Assembly: GCF_019890675.1 (NCBI RefSeq)
Contig: NZ_JAIOAA010000029.1
Location: 1 to 34,515, forward strand
Direction of reading: 5' to 3'
Source: Micromonospora sp. PLK6-60
GTDB taxonomy: Bacteria; Actinomycetota; Actinomycetes; Mycobacteriales; Micromonosporaceae
DNA length: 34,515 bases
Shown here piece after piece: positions 8,921 through 15,552 of this stretch; the stretch's first letter is position 1; each line of letters opens with the position of its first letter. Both the position numbers and the translations under genes were made by a program. The notes below the pieces were generated by a model, which did no database searches, had not been told where the DNA came from, and saw only the letters and a program-made list of their open reading frames with translations.

Positions 8921-8946
8921 GACGACCAGCGCGTCCGCTGGTCGAC
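8921..8946. promoter_or_regulatory. Palindrome in the leader of the XRE regulator gene
   Basis: GACCAGCG at 8924-8931 and CGCTGGTC at 8936-8943 are perfect inverted repeats separated by CGTC. With one mismatch they extend to 11-bp arms (8921-8946). The site lies 34 bp upstream of the preferred GTG at 8980, in the interval shared with the divergent small genes, and is a candidate operator for autoregulation. Confidence 0.4.
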
Positions 8947-8979
8947 CCCAGGCGGTACGAGGATGTACGGAGGCTGTCC

Positions 8980-9783
8980 GTGGAAAGCTCGTCCATGCTG
9001 GAGCACTTCGCCGAGGAGTTGCGGCTCGCCCGGGCGGCCAGCGGCATGTCCCAGACGGCGCTGGCGGAGACGCTGAGCTATTCGGCCGCGCTGGTGGCCA
9101 AGGTGGAGACCTGCGAACGCCGGCCCAGCCTCGACTTTGCCCGGCGTTGTGACGCGGTATTCGGCACGGACGGCCGGTTCGAACGGATCCAGCGGCGGAT
9201 CAGCCGGGAGACGGTGGTGCCGTGGTTCCGCGACTGGGCCGGCATCGAGCAGGAAGCAACGGCGCTGCGCACGTTCGAGCCGATCTATGTGCCCGGCCTG
9301 CTGCAGACCGACAGCTACGCCCGCGCCATCCTGACCGGGGTCGGGCTGTTCGCGGCCGGCGAGATCGAGCAGCAGGTGGCGACCCGCCTCGATCGTCAGC
9401 CGGTGCTCGCTCGGGACCGGCCCCCGCTCCTCACCGCGGTCATCGACGAATACGTGTTGCGCCGCTGCATCGGCGGGCCGGAGGTGATGCGCGAGCAGGT
9501 GTGCCACCTGGTGAAGCTCGGCTCGACGTTGCCCCGGGTCCGAATCCAGGTCGTGCCGCTGACCGCCGGGGCCTACGCTGGGCTCGACGGTCCCTTCGTG
9601 ATCGCCACCTCGCCCGCCGGAGAGGACGTGGTCTATCAGGAGGGGCACCGTCACGGGCAGGTGATCGACCGAACGGACTACACGCGGCAGATGGTCGAGG
9701 TGTGGGAGTCGATCCGTGGTGAGGCACTATCACAGCGGCAGTCCCTCGACCTGATGGCGGAAGTGGCGGAGACATGGACCTGA
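8980..9783 (+). CDS. XRE-family regulator with DUF5753 (Scr1-like) domain
   Basis: A 267-residue regulator. Residues about 8-65 form the helix-turn-helix (FAEELRLARAASGMSQTALAETLSYSAALVAKVE). The rest is the DUF5753 domain, marked by VPWFRDWAGIEQEA, FEPIYVPGLLQTDSYARAIL, VIDEYVLRR and VVYQEG. These proteins pair with a small DUF397 partner, as Scr1/Scr2-type and WhiJ/BldB-like modules do in Streptomyces, where they affect development and antibiotic production. GTG 8980 is chosen because CGGAGG lies six bases upstream; the frame is open back to GTG 8902, but that would translate the palindrome. The DUF397 gene overlaps its 3' end by 10 bp. Confidence 0.92.
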   Translation: MESSSMLEHFAEELRLARAASGMSQTALAETLSYSAALVAKVETCERRPSLDFARRCDAVFGTDGRFERIQRRISRETVVPWFRDWAGIEQEATALRTFEPIYVPGLLQTDSYARAILTGVGLFAAGEIEQQVATRLDRQPVLARDRPPLLTAVIDEYVLRRCIGGPEVMREQVCHLVKLGSTLPRVRIQVVPLTAGAYAGLDGPFVIATSPAGEDVVYQEGHRHGQVIDRTDYTRQMVEVWESIRGEALSQRQSLDLMAEVAETWT

Positions 9784-9965
9784 GCGGCGCCCATTGGCGC
9801 AAGAGCATCCGTAGCAACGGCAGTGGCGGCAACTGTGTCGAGGTGGCCGACAACCTGCCCGGTGTGGTGGCCGTACGTGATTCGAAGGATCCGGGGGGTC
9901 CGGCGCTGGCCTTCGGGCCCGACGCCTGGCGGGCGTTCGTCGCGCGCCTCGCCGCGCGGCACTAA
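9774..9965 (+). CDS. DUF397 small protein, partner of the XRE regulator
   Basis: A 63-residue protein with the family pattern WRKSIRSNGSGGNCVEVAD, VAVRDSKDPGGPALAF and WRAFVARL. It overlaps the regulator gene by 10 bp in another frame, so the two are co-translated. DUF397 proteins are thought to bind and modulate the adjacent XRE/DUF5753 regulator. The pair has been compared to toxin-antitoxin modules, although the sequence does not show toxicity. The start is ATG 9774. Confidence 0.95.
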   Translation: MDLSGAHWRKSIRSNGSGGNCVEVADNLPGVVAVRDSKDPGGPALAFGPDAWRAFVARLAARH

Positions 9966-10045
9966 CCCACCTCGACGAGTCGGATCCTCCCCTGGCCGCT
10001 ACCGCACGCCTAGACCCACCTGTCACCCGATCGCGGCGGAAATTG

Positions 10046-10092
10046 AATCTTGGCGAGTTGCCGTTCGCTGCTAACGGTAAGTCGCCAAGATT
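10046..10092. terminator. 20-bp inverted repeat downstream of the XRE/DUF397 operon
   Basis: Arm 10046-10065 begins AATCTTGGCGA and arm 10073-10092 ends TCGCCAAGATT; they pair at 18 of 20 positions around a 7-nt loop. One further T follows on the plus strand. It is 80 bp after the DUF397 stop and before the next small gene, so a terminator is the simplest reading. Its size and symmetry also allow a protein-binding site or repeat element. Confidence 0.55.
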
Positions 10093-10185
10093 TCGGCGCT
10101 GACTCGGATGCCGACGGGAAACCGCCGCGACAGCACCGCCCGTCGGTCCTGGACGAGCGAGGTCACCGACTGCTGGGATGTCGGG

Positions 10186-10392
10186 GTGGAGGGGAAAGCG
10201 AGCAAGCGGAAGGTCAGCTTCATCGGGCTGGTGGCGTTCGCCGCATCGGTCATCCTCGTCACCTACGTCGCCTACCGATTGTCCGAAACGGTGGAGAACG
10301 AGTGGCTGCGGGGGCTCGTCACGTCGTTGCCGATTGGCTTCGCAATGGCGGCCGGGCCGTTCATGGTGCGGCGCGGAGGTGCCTCGCGGTGA
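10186..10392 (+). CDS. Small two-helix membrane protein, function unknown
   Basis: A 68-residue product from GTG 10186 (VEGKASKRKVSFIGLV onward). Two hydrophobic segments, VSFIGLVAFAASVILVTYVAY and TSLPIGFAMAAGPFMV, flank a short polar loop, and both termini are basic. The frame is open back to ATG 10108, but that part reads as low-quality coding sequence (MPTGNRRDSTARRSW) and lies at the edge of the inverted repeat. GTG 10186 has only a weak ribosome site, so the start is uncertain. No family is recognised. It resembles the next small protein in layout. Confidence 0.55.
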   Translation: MEGKASKRKVSFIGLVAFAASVILVTYVAYRLSETVENEWLRGLVTSLPIGFAMAAGPFMVRRGGASR

Positions 10393-10444
10393 GGATCGGC
10401 GACAAGGAAGGGCTGGCCTGCGTCGCGCGGAGCGGGAACGTCGG

Positions 10445-10660
10445 GTGAAAGCCGCCAACCCCTGGACTCGGCTACTTCTCGCGAGTCTGATGCTGCTGTG
10501 CACCGGCGTCCGGATGCCGGACGTACTCGCCGAGGACAGTTGGCGTTCGTGGGCCATCGTTCCGGTGCTGGCCGGCGTGTGCTGTTTCTTCGTGACAGCG
10601 GTGCGCGATGCGATGGTCCGGCGCCAACGGGGCTCCGCTGAGCGGGACACCGCTTGCTGA
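10445..10660 (+). CDS. Second small two-helix membrane protein, start uncertain
   Basis: A 71-residue product from GTG 10445: KAANPWTRLLLASLMLLCTGV, a Trp/Asp loop, then WAIVPVLAGVCCFFVTAVRDAM and a basic tail. Helix-loop-helix spacing and the MVRR motif near the end echo the preceding protein, so they may be diverged duplicates. GTG 10379 is an in-frame alternative that would overlap the upstream gene, but the bases between have poor third-position GC in this frame. In another frame, 10389-10448 encodes a short high-GC3 peptide (VRIGDKEGLACVARSGNVG, then stop), which could mean a frameshift has split a longer gene. It ends 24 bp before a convergent gene. Confidence 0.5.
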   Translation: MKAANPWTRLLLASLMLLCTGVRMPDVLAEDSWRSWAIVPVLAGVCCFFVTAVRDAMVRRQRGSAERDTAC

Positions 10661-10684
10661 ACCGCAGGCGGCAGGGCCGCTGGC

Positions 10685-11662
10685 TCAGGGCTCGGCGCCG
10701 GCGAGCGCCCAGACGTTGACCAGCAGCGCCGCGCCCGCGGCGGCGGCCAGCGGTCCGGCCAGGCCGCCGACGACCAGGATGCCCCACCCGCCGCCGAGCG
10801 CCGCGCCCACCAGGGCGAACAGGACCGCCCGCGACCACCACCGCCGGGCCCGGGGCAGCGACGCCCCGGCCGGGAGGATGACAAAGTCGTCCAGGCCGCC
10901 GCCCACGTCGGCGCGATCCTCCAGCACCACCCGCTTCGGCGGCTCGTGGCGTAGCCGGCCGATCGGCACCAGCCGGACCCGGCCCGGCAACTCGACGACC
11001 ACCCGGCGGTTCGTCGAGACATCACCGTGGACCGTCACCGGGACCGTGCCGCGCACCGAGTCCACGGCCGGGTGCCACATGACCCGCTGCCACCGGTCGG
11101 GGTCGCGGCGCCGGTCATCGGCCAACACGATCCAGGTGGTGCTACCGACGGTGAGCGGCGGGCCGTCCGGTCGGTCACCGGCGAGCACCGACGCGGCCAT
11201 GAGGCGGCCGGGGCGGCGTGCGGCGCGTCGGAACAGCAGGCCGCGCACCGTCCAGGCCAGCGCGAAGAGGACGGTCCCGAGCCCGGCGAGCACGATCGGC
11301 ATCACCAGGTCGTCCTCCTCGCTGGTCTCCTCGGGGTCGACCGGGAAGCCGCGCGGCGCGGGCTCGGCCGGGTCGTAGGCGACCGGGAACGGCTCACCCG
11401 TGGTGTACCGGTCGGTGTCGTAGATCCCGAAGCGCTGCACGTGCTCCCGGCCGGCCTCGTCCACCCACCGCACCCGGATGTCGCCGACGTCCCCGATGCC
11501 GTCCTCGACGACGGTGCCCTCGGCGACGGCGGTGGCGCGTTCGTGCGCGCCTGCGTACCGGTACGCCTGCCAGCCGAGGACGCCCGCGATGACGGCGAAC
11601 GCGAGCGCCGTGGCGGCGAGCGCCAGCAACCCGACCCGGAGCGCCGGCCGTGGTGGACTCAT
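10685..11662 (-). CDS. DUF3592-type membrane protein
   Basis: A 325-residue protein. It has an N-terminal membrane helix (LLALAATALAFAVIAGVLGW) and an extracytoplasmic-like beta segment with VRWVDEAGREHVQRFGIYDTDRYTTGEPFPVAYDP, the hallmark of DUF3592 domains. A second helix (VMPIVLAGLGTVLFALAWTV), a soluble middle part and a C-terminal hydrophobic hairpin (VLFALVGAALGGGW, LVVGGLAGPLAAAAGAALL) follow. ATG 11662 overlaps the stop of the M48-like gene by 4 bp, so it is the second gene of a two-gene operon. The function of DUF3592 is unknown. Its pairing with a dead peptidase-like membrane protein suggests a shared membrane complex. Confidence 0.82.
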   Translation of the reverse strand: MSPPRPALRVGLLALAATALAFAVIAGVLGWQAYRYAGAHERATAVAEGTVVEDGIGDVGDIRVRWVDEAGREHVQRFGIYDTDRYTTGEPFPVAYDPAEPAPRGFPVDPEETSEEDDLVMPIVLAGLGTVLFALAWTVRGLLFRRAARRPGRLMAASVLAGDRPDGPPLTVGSTTWIVLADDRRRDPDRWQRVMWHPAVDSVRGTVPVTVHGDVSTNRRVVVELPGRVRLVPIGRLRHEPPKRVVLEDRADVGGGLDDFVILPAGASLPRARRWWSRAVLFALVGAALGGGWGILVVGGLAGPLAAAAGAALLVNVWALAGAEP

Positions 11663-13092
11663 CGCGCCGCCCGCTCGGGGAGGTCGGCGAGCAACTCCCG
11701 GATCCGGGTCGGGTCGCCGCTGTCCACCGCCTGCTCCACCAACTCCTCCACGTCGAGCGGCGCACCGGCGGGGTCGACCAGCACGGTGACCGTCCATCGG
11801 CTGGCCCGCGTCCACCCGGCCGCCAGCAACAGGCCACTGATCACCCCGCCGACGTACCAGGTCAGGGCGGCGCGGGAGGCGGGAGCCCGCATCGGCGGCG
11901 GCACCTTGCCCGTCTCCGGGTCGAGCGCCCGGGCCAGCCGCATCCAGGTGCCGTCCGCCACCGCGTCGGCCGCGGCCCTCACCGCCCCGGCTGCGGAATC
12001 CTGCCCCGTCACCTGCATGAGATGCGCGGCATCATCCTCAAGGTTCGCCTCGAAACGCTCCGGCGGGAGGTCGAGGAGTCGAACCGGCCGACGCCCGGCC
12101 GAGCCGGTCACCTCCCGTACGCACCAGCGCCGCAGCGCGTCGGCGTCGCGCAGTGCCACCGGCGCGGTCGCGTCCCAGCCGTAACCGAGATGCTCGGGCA
12201 ACGCGGCGAGACGGACGCCCAGCGGGGGCTCGACCTCGATGGCCATCGGGTCGTTCTCGTCGTTGGCGACGGCCGTCAGGCGGGCCGCGACGTGCGGGTC
12301 GTCGATCGCCGCGTCGAGGGCCTCGTACAGGTCCTCCGGATAGCTGCCGTCCTCGCCCAGCACCTCCAGCCAGGTGGTGCCGAGCAGGTCGAAAGCCGCG
12401 GCGGCGACACCGAGCTTGGTGAGGGCGTCGCGCATGGCCTGGGTGCCGGCGACGGCGGTGGCCTCGGCGTCCGCGACCAGGGCCGCCGGCCAGAGCCGGG
12501 CCTGGCTGGCCCGCAGCAGCCGGACAACCAGGACGGCCGGAGCCCGGAAGCGGCGGTCGATGACGCTCTCCACCAGCGAGTATCGGGCGCGGAACAGCAT
12601 GCGGGTCCGCCAATCGCCGACGTGCTGCTCCCGAGCGAACTCGCGGGCCAGGAGTGCGGCCAGCTCGGCGGTGCTGAGCTGGCGCAGCAGCGGCAGACCG
12701 ACGAAAACGGTGTAGGTGCGGAACCCCGCTGTCTTGGTCAGCAGGACGTTGGCGTCCGGCTCGGCGACGATCCGCAGGAGCAGCGGAGAGCGGAAGCCGA
12801 GTCGCTCGGCGACCTGCCGTACCAGGGTGGCCAGCTCCGGCTCCTCGGCCGGCCGCACGGCGTGCCCCCGGAGTCGTGGACGCTGCGCGAGCATGATGAT
12901 CAGCGGGACCGCGGTTATCGGGAGCCCGAACCAGAGGAACGGCACCCACTCGCGGAAGACCACCATGGCGGCCAGCACCGCCAGCAGCACGAGCACGCTT
13001 ATGACATTCGCGCGGGCGGTCATGGCCGCAACGAGCAGCAGGTCGCGCACGACCGACGGGCGGGCGGTGAGACGCCCCGTGGTTGTGCCCAT
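11659..13092 (-). CDS. M48-like membrane protein with degenerate zinc site (pseudopeptidase)
   Basis: A 477-residue protein. Two N-terminal membrane helices (about residues 29-46 and 49-69) precede a region laid out like M48/HtpX peptidases: a FVGLPLLRQLSTAELAALLA helix followed by the place where HExxH is expected. Here the motif is R150-E-F-A-R154, so both zinc-binding histidines are arginine. The third ligand, normally E in an ExEAD-type motif, appears as V206 in LVADAEATAVAG. A zinc-dependent protease reaction is therefore not expected. A C-terminal membrane helix (ALTWYVGGVISGLLLAAGW) is followed by a soluble tail. ATG 13092 has AAGGGG upstream. It is the first gene of an operon with the DUF3592 protein. 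Family assignment rests on pattern, so it is less sure than the absence of HExxH. Confidence 0.75.
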   Translation of the reverse strand: MGTTTGRLTARPSVVRDLLLVAAMTARANVISVLVLLAVLAAMVVFREWVPFLWFGLPITAVPLIIMLAQRPRLRGHAVRPAEEPELATLVRQVAERLGFRSPLLLRIVAEPDANVLLTKTAGFRTYTVFVGLPLLRQLSTAELAALLAREFAREQHVGDWRTRMLFRARYSLVESVIDRRFRAPAVLVVRLLRASQARLWPAALVADAEATAVAGTQAMRDALTKLGVAAAAFDLLGTTWLEVLGEDGSYPEDLYEALDAAIDDPHVAARLTAVANDENDPMAIEVEPPLGVRLAALPEHLGYGWDATAPVALRDADALRRWCVREVTGSAGRRPVRLLDLPPERFEANLEDDAAHLMQVTGQDSAAGAVRAAADAVADGTWMRLARALDPETGKVPPPMRAPASRAALTWYVGGVISGLLLAAGWTRASRWTVTVLVDPAGAPLDVEELVEQAVDSGDPTRIRELLADLPERAAR

Positions 13093-13200
13093 CTCACCCC
13101 TTGCTGCGGCCGGTCACCGAGAATACGGTGCCGCTGTCAGCGGCGGAAGGTCGCGGAGGCAGGGACTTTGGATGGCCATGATGGGTAGGGCGGGTTCGCC

Positions 13201-13662
13201 GTGAAGCGACAGGTCTACCGGAGTTGGGGGCAGATAACCGCGTTGGCGGCGTCATGGGGGCTTTTCCTGCTGGTGTCGCTGCTGTCCTTCGGCGGAGCCG
13301 ACGGCACACTGGCGCAACGTGACCATGTGGGTACCGTGTTGTATGCGGTGATCGTTGTCGGATCGCTCGTCGCCCTGTGGCGGACGTTTCGTCTCGGGGT
13401 TGTCGTTGACGAGGGCGGACTGCGCTTGCGCAGCCTGGGGCGGGACGAGTGGATACCGTGGTCATCGGTCGTCTCGATCTCTTGTGAGAATGTGGACTCC
13501 CGATTCGGAATTCCGATCTACGGGCCATTGATTGAGGTTGCGCCTGGCCCCGAAGACGAGCCGGGCAACATCCCGATGAGCGCGATGGCCTCATATCGCA
13601 GGTCCACTGCACAAGCCAGAACTGATGCGCTGGCAAGTCGGATAGCGGAGGCCGACAGGTAG
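13201..13662 (+). CDS. PH-like domain membrane protein
   Basis: A 153-residue protein from GTG 13201. Two membrane helices (ITALAASWGLFLLVSLLSF and VLYAVIVVGSLVALWRTF) are followed by a bacterial PH-like strand pattern, LGVVVDEGGLRLRSLGRDEWIPWSSVVSISC. The order two helices then PH-like domain is common in small actinobacterial membrane proteins of unknown role. It is divergent from the M48-like/DUF3592 operon across a 108-bp gap that contains a short GCCGCT/AGCGGC hairpin. Third-position GC is lower than in flanking core genes, consistent with an accessory origin. Confidence 0.75.
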   Translation: MKRQVYRSWGQITALAASWGLFLLVSLLSFGGADGTLAQRDHVGTVLYAVIVVGSLVALWRTFRLGVVVDEGGLRLRSLGRDEWIPWSSVVSISCENVDSRFGIPIYGPLIEVAPGPEDEPGNIPMSAMASYRRSTAQARTDALASRIAEADR

Positions 13663-13780
13663 CCATGCCCGAAGAGGAGATCCCAATGGAGTTCCGGGAT
13701 TTCGCGGGCCGCCAGGGGGAGCGCGCGGCGAGGATCGACGTCGGCGTGAAATCGGCGCGACATCCCCCGCGCCCCGGTCG

Positions 13781-13786
13781 TAGGGT
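13781..13786 (+). promoter_or_regulatory. TANNNT -10 box upstream of the ABC permease pair
   Basis: TAGGGT at 13781-13786 matches the -10 box used by the ABC ATPase gene. It lies 63 bp before the permease GTG at 13849, so the permease pair would have its own promoter with a short leader. The nearby TTG at 13786 could open the frame earlier but has no ribosome site. Confidence 0.4.
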
Positions 13787-13848
13787 TGCCGGCGGCCTGT
13801 CGTACCCCTGGGGTAGGAAGGCCGAGTGAGGCGGACGGGGGTGGGCAC

Positions 13849-14643
13849 GTGAGCGTGGCCGAGCGGGCCCGGCCGGCGCTGCCCAGGGTGCCGGCGCTGG
13901 CGGTGCTGGCGCACTACCTGGTGGGCTACCGGCGCACCTGGCGGGCGGGGGTGTTCTCGTCGTTCCTGCTGCCGGTGCTGACCGTGGTCGGCTTCGGCTT
14001 CGGCGTGGGGGCCTACATCGACCAGGGCGTCGGTGGCGTGCGCTACCTCGACTGGCTGGTGCCCGGCCTGATCGCGTCCACCGCGCTCCAGGTGGCGGTC
14101 GGCGAGTCGACCTGGCCGGTGTTCAGCAACTTCCAGTGGATCAAGACCTACTTCGCTCAGATCGCCGCGCCGCTGCGCATCGGTGACCTGCTCGCCGGGC
14201 ACCTCGCCTTCGTGCTGTTCCGGGTGCTCACCACCGCCGGCGCGTTCCTGCTGGTGACCGCGCTGTTCGGCGCGCTGCGCTCGCCCTGGGCGCTCGCCGT
14301 GCTCCCGGTGGTCGCGCTGCTCACGCTGGCCGTCGCCACCCCCACTTTCGCGTACGCCTCCGCGGTCGACAGCGACAGCTGGCTGGCCATGCTGTTCCGC
14401 TTCGCGGTGATCCCGATGACGCTGTTCGCCGGGGTGTTCTTCCCGGTCGATCAGTTGCCCGGGGCGCTGCGCTGGCTGGCATACCTGACGCCGCTCTGGC
14501 ACGGCGTCGACCTGTGCCGGGCCGCCACCCTCGGCGTGGCGCCGCAGTGGTCGGTGGCCGGTCACCTGCTCTACCTCGCCGGGTGGGCGGCGGCCGGCTG
14601 GCTGCTGGCCTACCGCAGCTTCCGTCGCCGGCTCGTCGTCTAG
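13849..14643 (+). CDS. ABC-2 type transporter permease (first of pair)
   Basis: A 264-residue membrane protein of the DrrB/ABC-2 class. It starts VSVAERARPALPRVPALAVLAHYLVGYRR, with six hydrophobic segments including FSSFLLPVLTVVGFGFGVGAYI, a GLIASTALQ segment, FLLVTALFGAL and VIPMTLFAGVFFPVDQLP, the last being the characteristic ABC-2 motif. GTG 13849 is preferred over the earlier TTG 13786 because GGGGGTGGG precedes it; GTG 13855 is possible. A second permease follows 11 bp after the stop. The pair would need an ATPase, and the DrrA-like protein ending at 8179 is the natural candidate. Confidence 0.9.
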   Translation: MSVAERARPALPRVPALAVLAHYLVGYRRTWRAGVFSSFLLPVLTVVGFGFGVGAYIDQGVGGVRYLDWLVPGLIASTALQVAVGESTWPVFSNFQWIKTYFAQIAAPLRIGDLLAGHLAFVLFRVLTTAGAFLLVTALFGALRSPWALAVLPVVALLTLAVATPTFAYASAVDSDSWLAMLFRFAVIPMTLFAGVFFPVDQLPGALRWLAYLTPLWHGVDLCRAATLGVAPQWSVAGHLLYLAGWAAAGWLLAYRSFRRRLVV

Positions 14644-14654
14644 GAAGGGTCCCC

Positions 14655-15464
14655 GTGCTCGCTCTCGCCCTGCCCCGGCTGCTCGACGTCCCGGCGGCCT
14701 CCCGCCGGTCCATGTCGGTGGTCGAGCGGAACGTGGCGACCCTGCGCCCGGCCTACTGGCTGCTGCTGCTCTCCGGCTTCGTCGAGCCGCTGCTCTACCT
14801 GTTCAGCATCGGTGTCGGCGTCGGCGCGCTGGTCGGTGACCTGACGCTGCCCGGCGGCACCGTGGTGTCGTACGCCGCGTTCGTCGCCCCGGCCATGCTC
14901 GCCTCGTCGGCGATGACCGGGGCGCTGGCCGAGACCACGTTCAACTTCTTCGGCAAGATGAAATACCTCAAGCTGTACGACGGGATGATCGCCACGCCGG
15001 TCCGGCCGTTCGAGATCGCCCTCGGCGAGCTGGCCTGGGCAATGGTGCGGGGCAGCGCCTACTCGGCGGCGTTCCTGGTGGTGATGGTGGCGATGGGACT
15101 GACCACCGCCGGTCGGGCCGTCGTCGCGCTGCCGGCCGCCGTGCTCGTCGGCTTCGCCTTCGGCGCGCTGGGCATGACCATCGCCACGCTGATGCGCAGC
15201 TGGCAGGATTTCGACCTGCTCGGCTCGGCCCAGTTCACCCTCTTCCTCTTCTCCGGCACGTTCGTGCCGGCCGAGGCGTACCCGGCGGTGCTGCGCTGGG
15301 TCGTGGAGCTGACCCCGCTCTACCGGTCGGTGCACCTGATCCGGGGGATCACCCTCGGTGAGGGAGGCTGGTTCTGGCTGCTCGACGTGCTCTACCTGAT
15401 GGTCGTGCTCGGGGTGGGGCTGGCGGTGGCCGGTCGCCGGATGCAACGGATGCTCTATCGCTGA
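14655..15464 (+). CDS. ABC-2 type transporter permease (second of pair)
   Basis: A 269-residue permease from GTG 14655, with AGGAAGGG just upstream overlapping the previous stop region. Hydrophobic segments include AYWLLLLSGFVEPLLYLFSI, YAAFVAPAMLASSAM, VALPAAVLVGFAFGALGMTI and LLDVLYLMVVLGVGLAVAG. FTLFLFSGTFVPAEAYP is the ABC-2 family motif near the exit side. It resembles the preceding permease in order of elements, so the two probably form a heterodimer. The substrate is unknown, and exporters of lipids, polyketides or drugs are all possible for this class. Confidence 0.9.
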   Translation: MLALALPRLLDVPAASRRSMSVVERNVATLRPAYWLLLLSGFVEPLLYLFSIGVGVGALVGDLTLPGGTVVSYAAFVAPAMLASSAMTGALAETTFNFFGKMKYLKLYDGMIATPVRPFEIALGELAWAMVRGSAYSAAFLVVMVAMGLTTAGRAVVALPAAVLVGFAFGALGMTIATLMRSWQDFDLLGSAQFTLFLFSGTFVPAEAYPAVLRWVVELTPLYRSVHLIRGITLGEGGWFWLLDVLYLMVVLGVGLAVAGRRMQRMLYR

Positions 15465-15552
15465 AGTGCCAGTCAGGCTGCCGGTGATGCGTTAGCCGGC
15501 GGTCCCGTCGGGGCAAGTGCAGGGGGACGACGCCGACCACGAGGGAGGGGCG

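Noticed and set aside
8563..9654. A 363-residue minus-strand frame across the XRE gene
   Set aside because: Only its last 68 residues (from the ATG at 8769) have start context; the rest is antisense to the XRE/DUF5753 gene.
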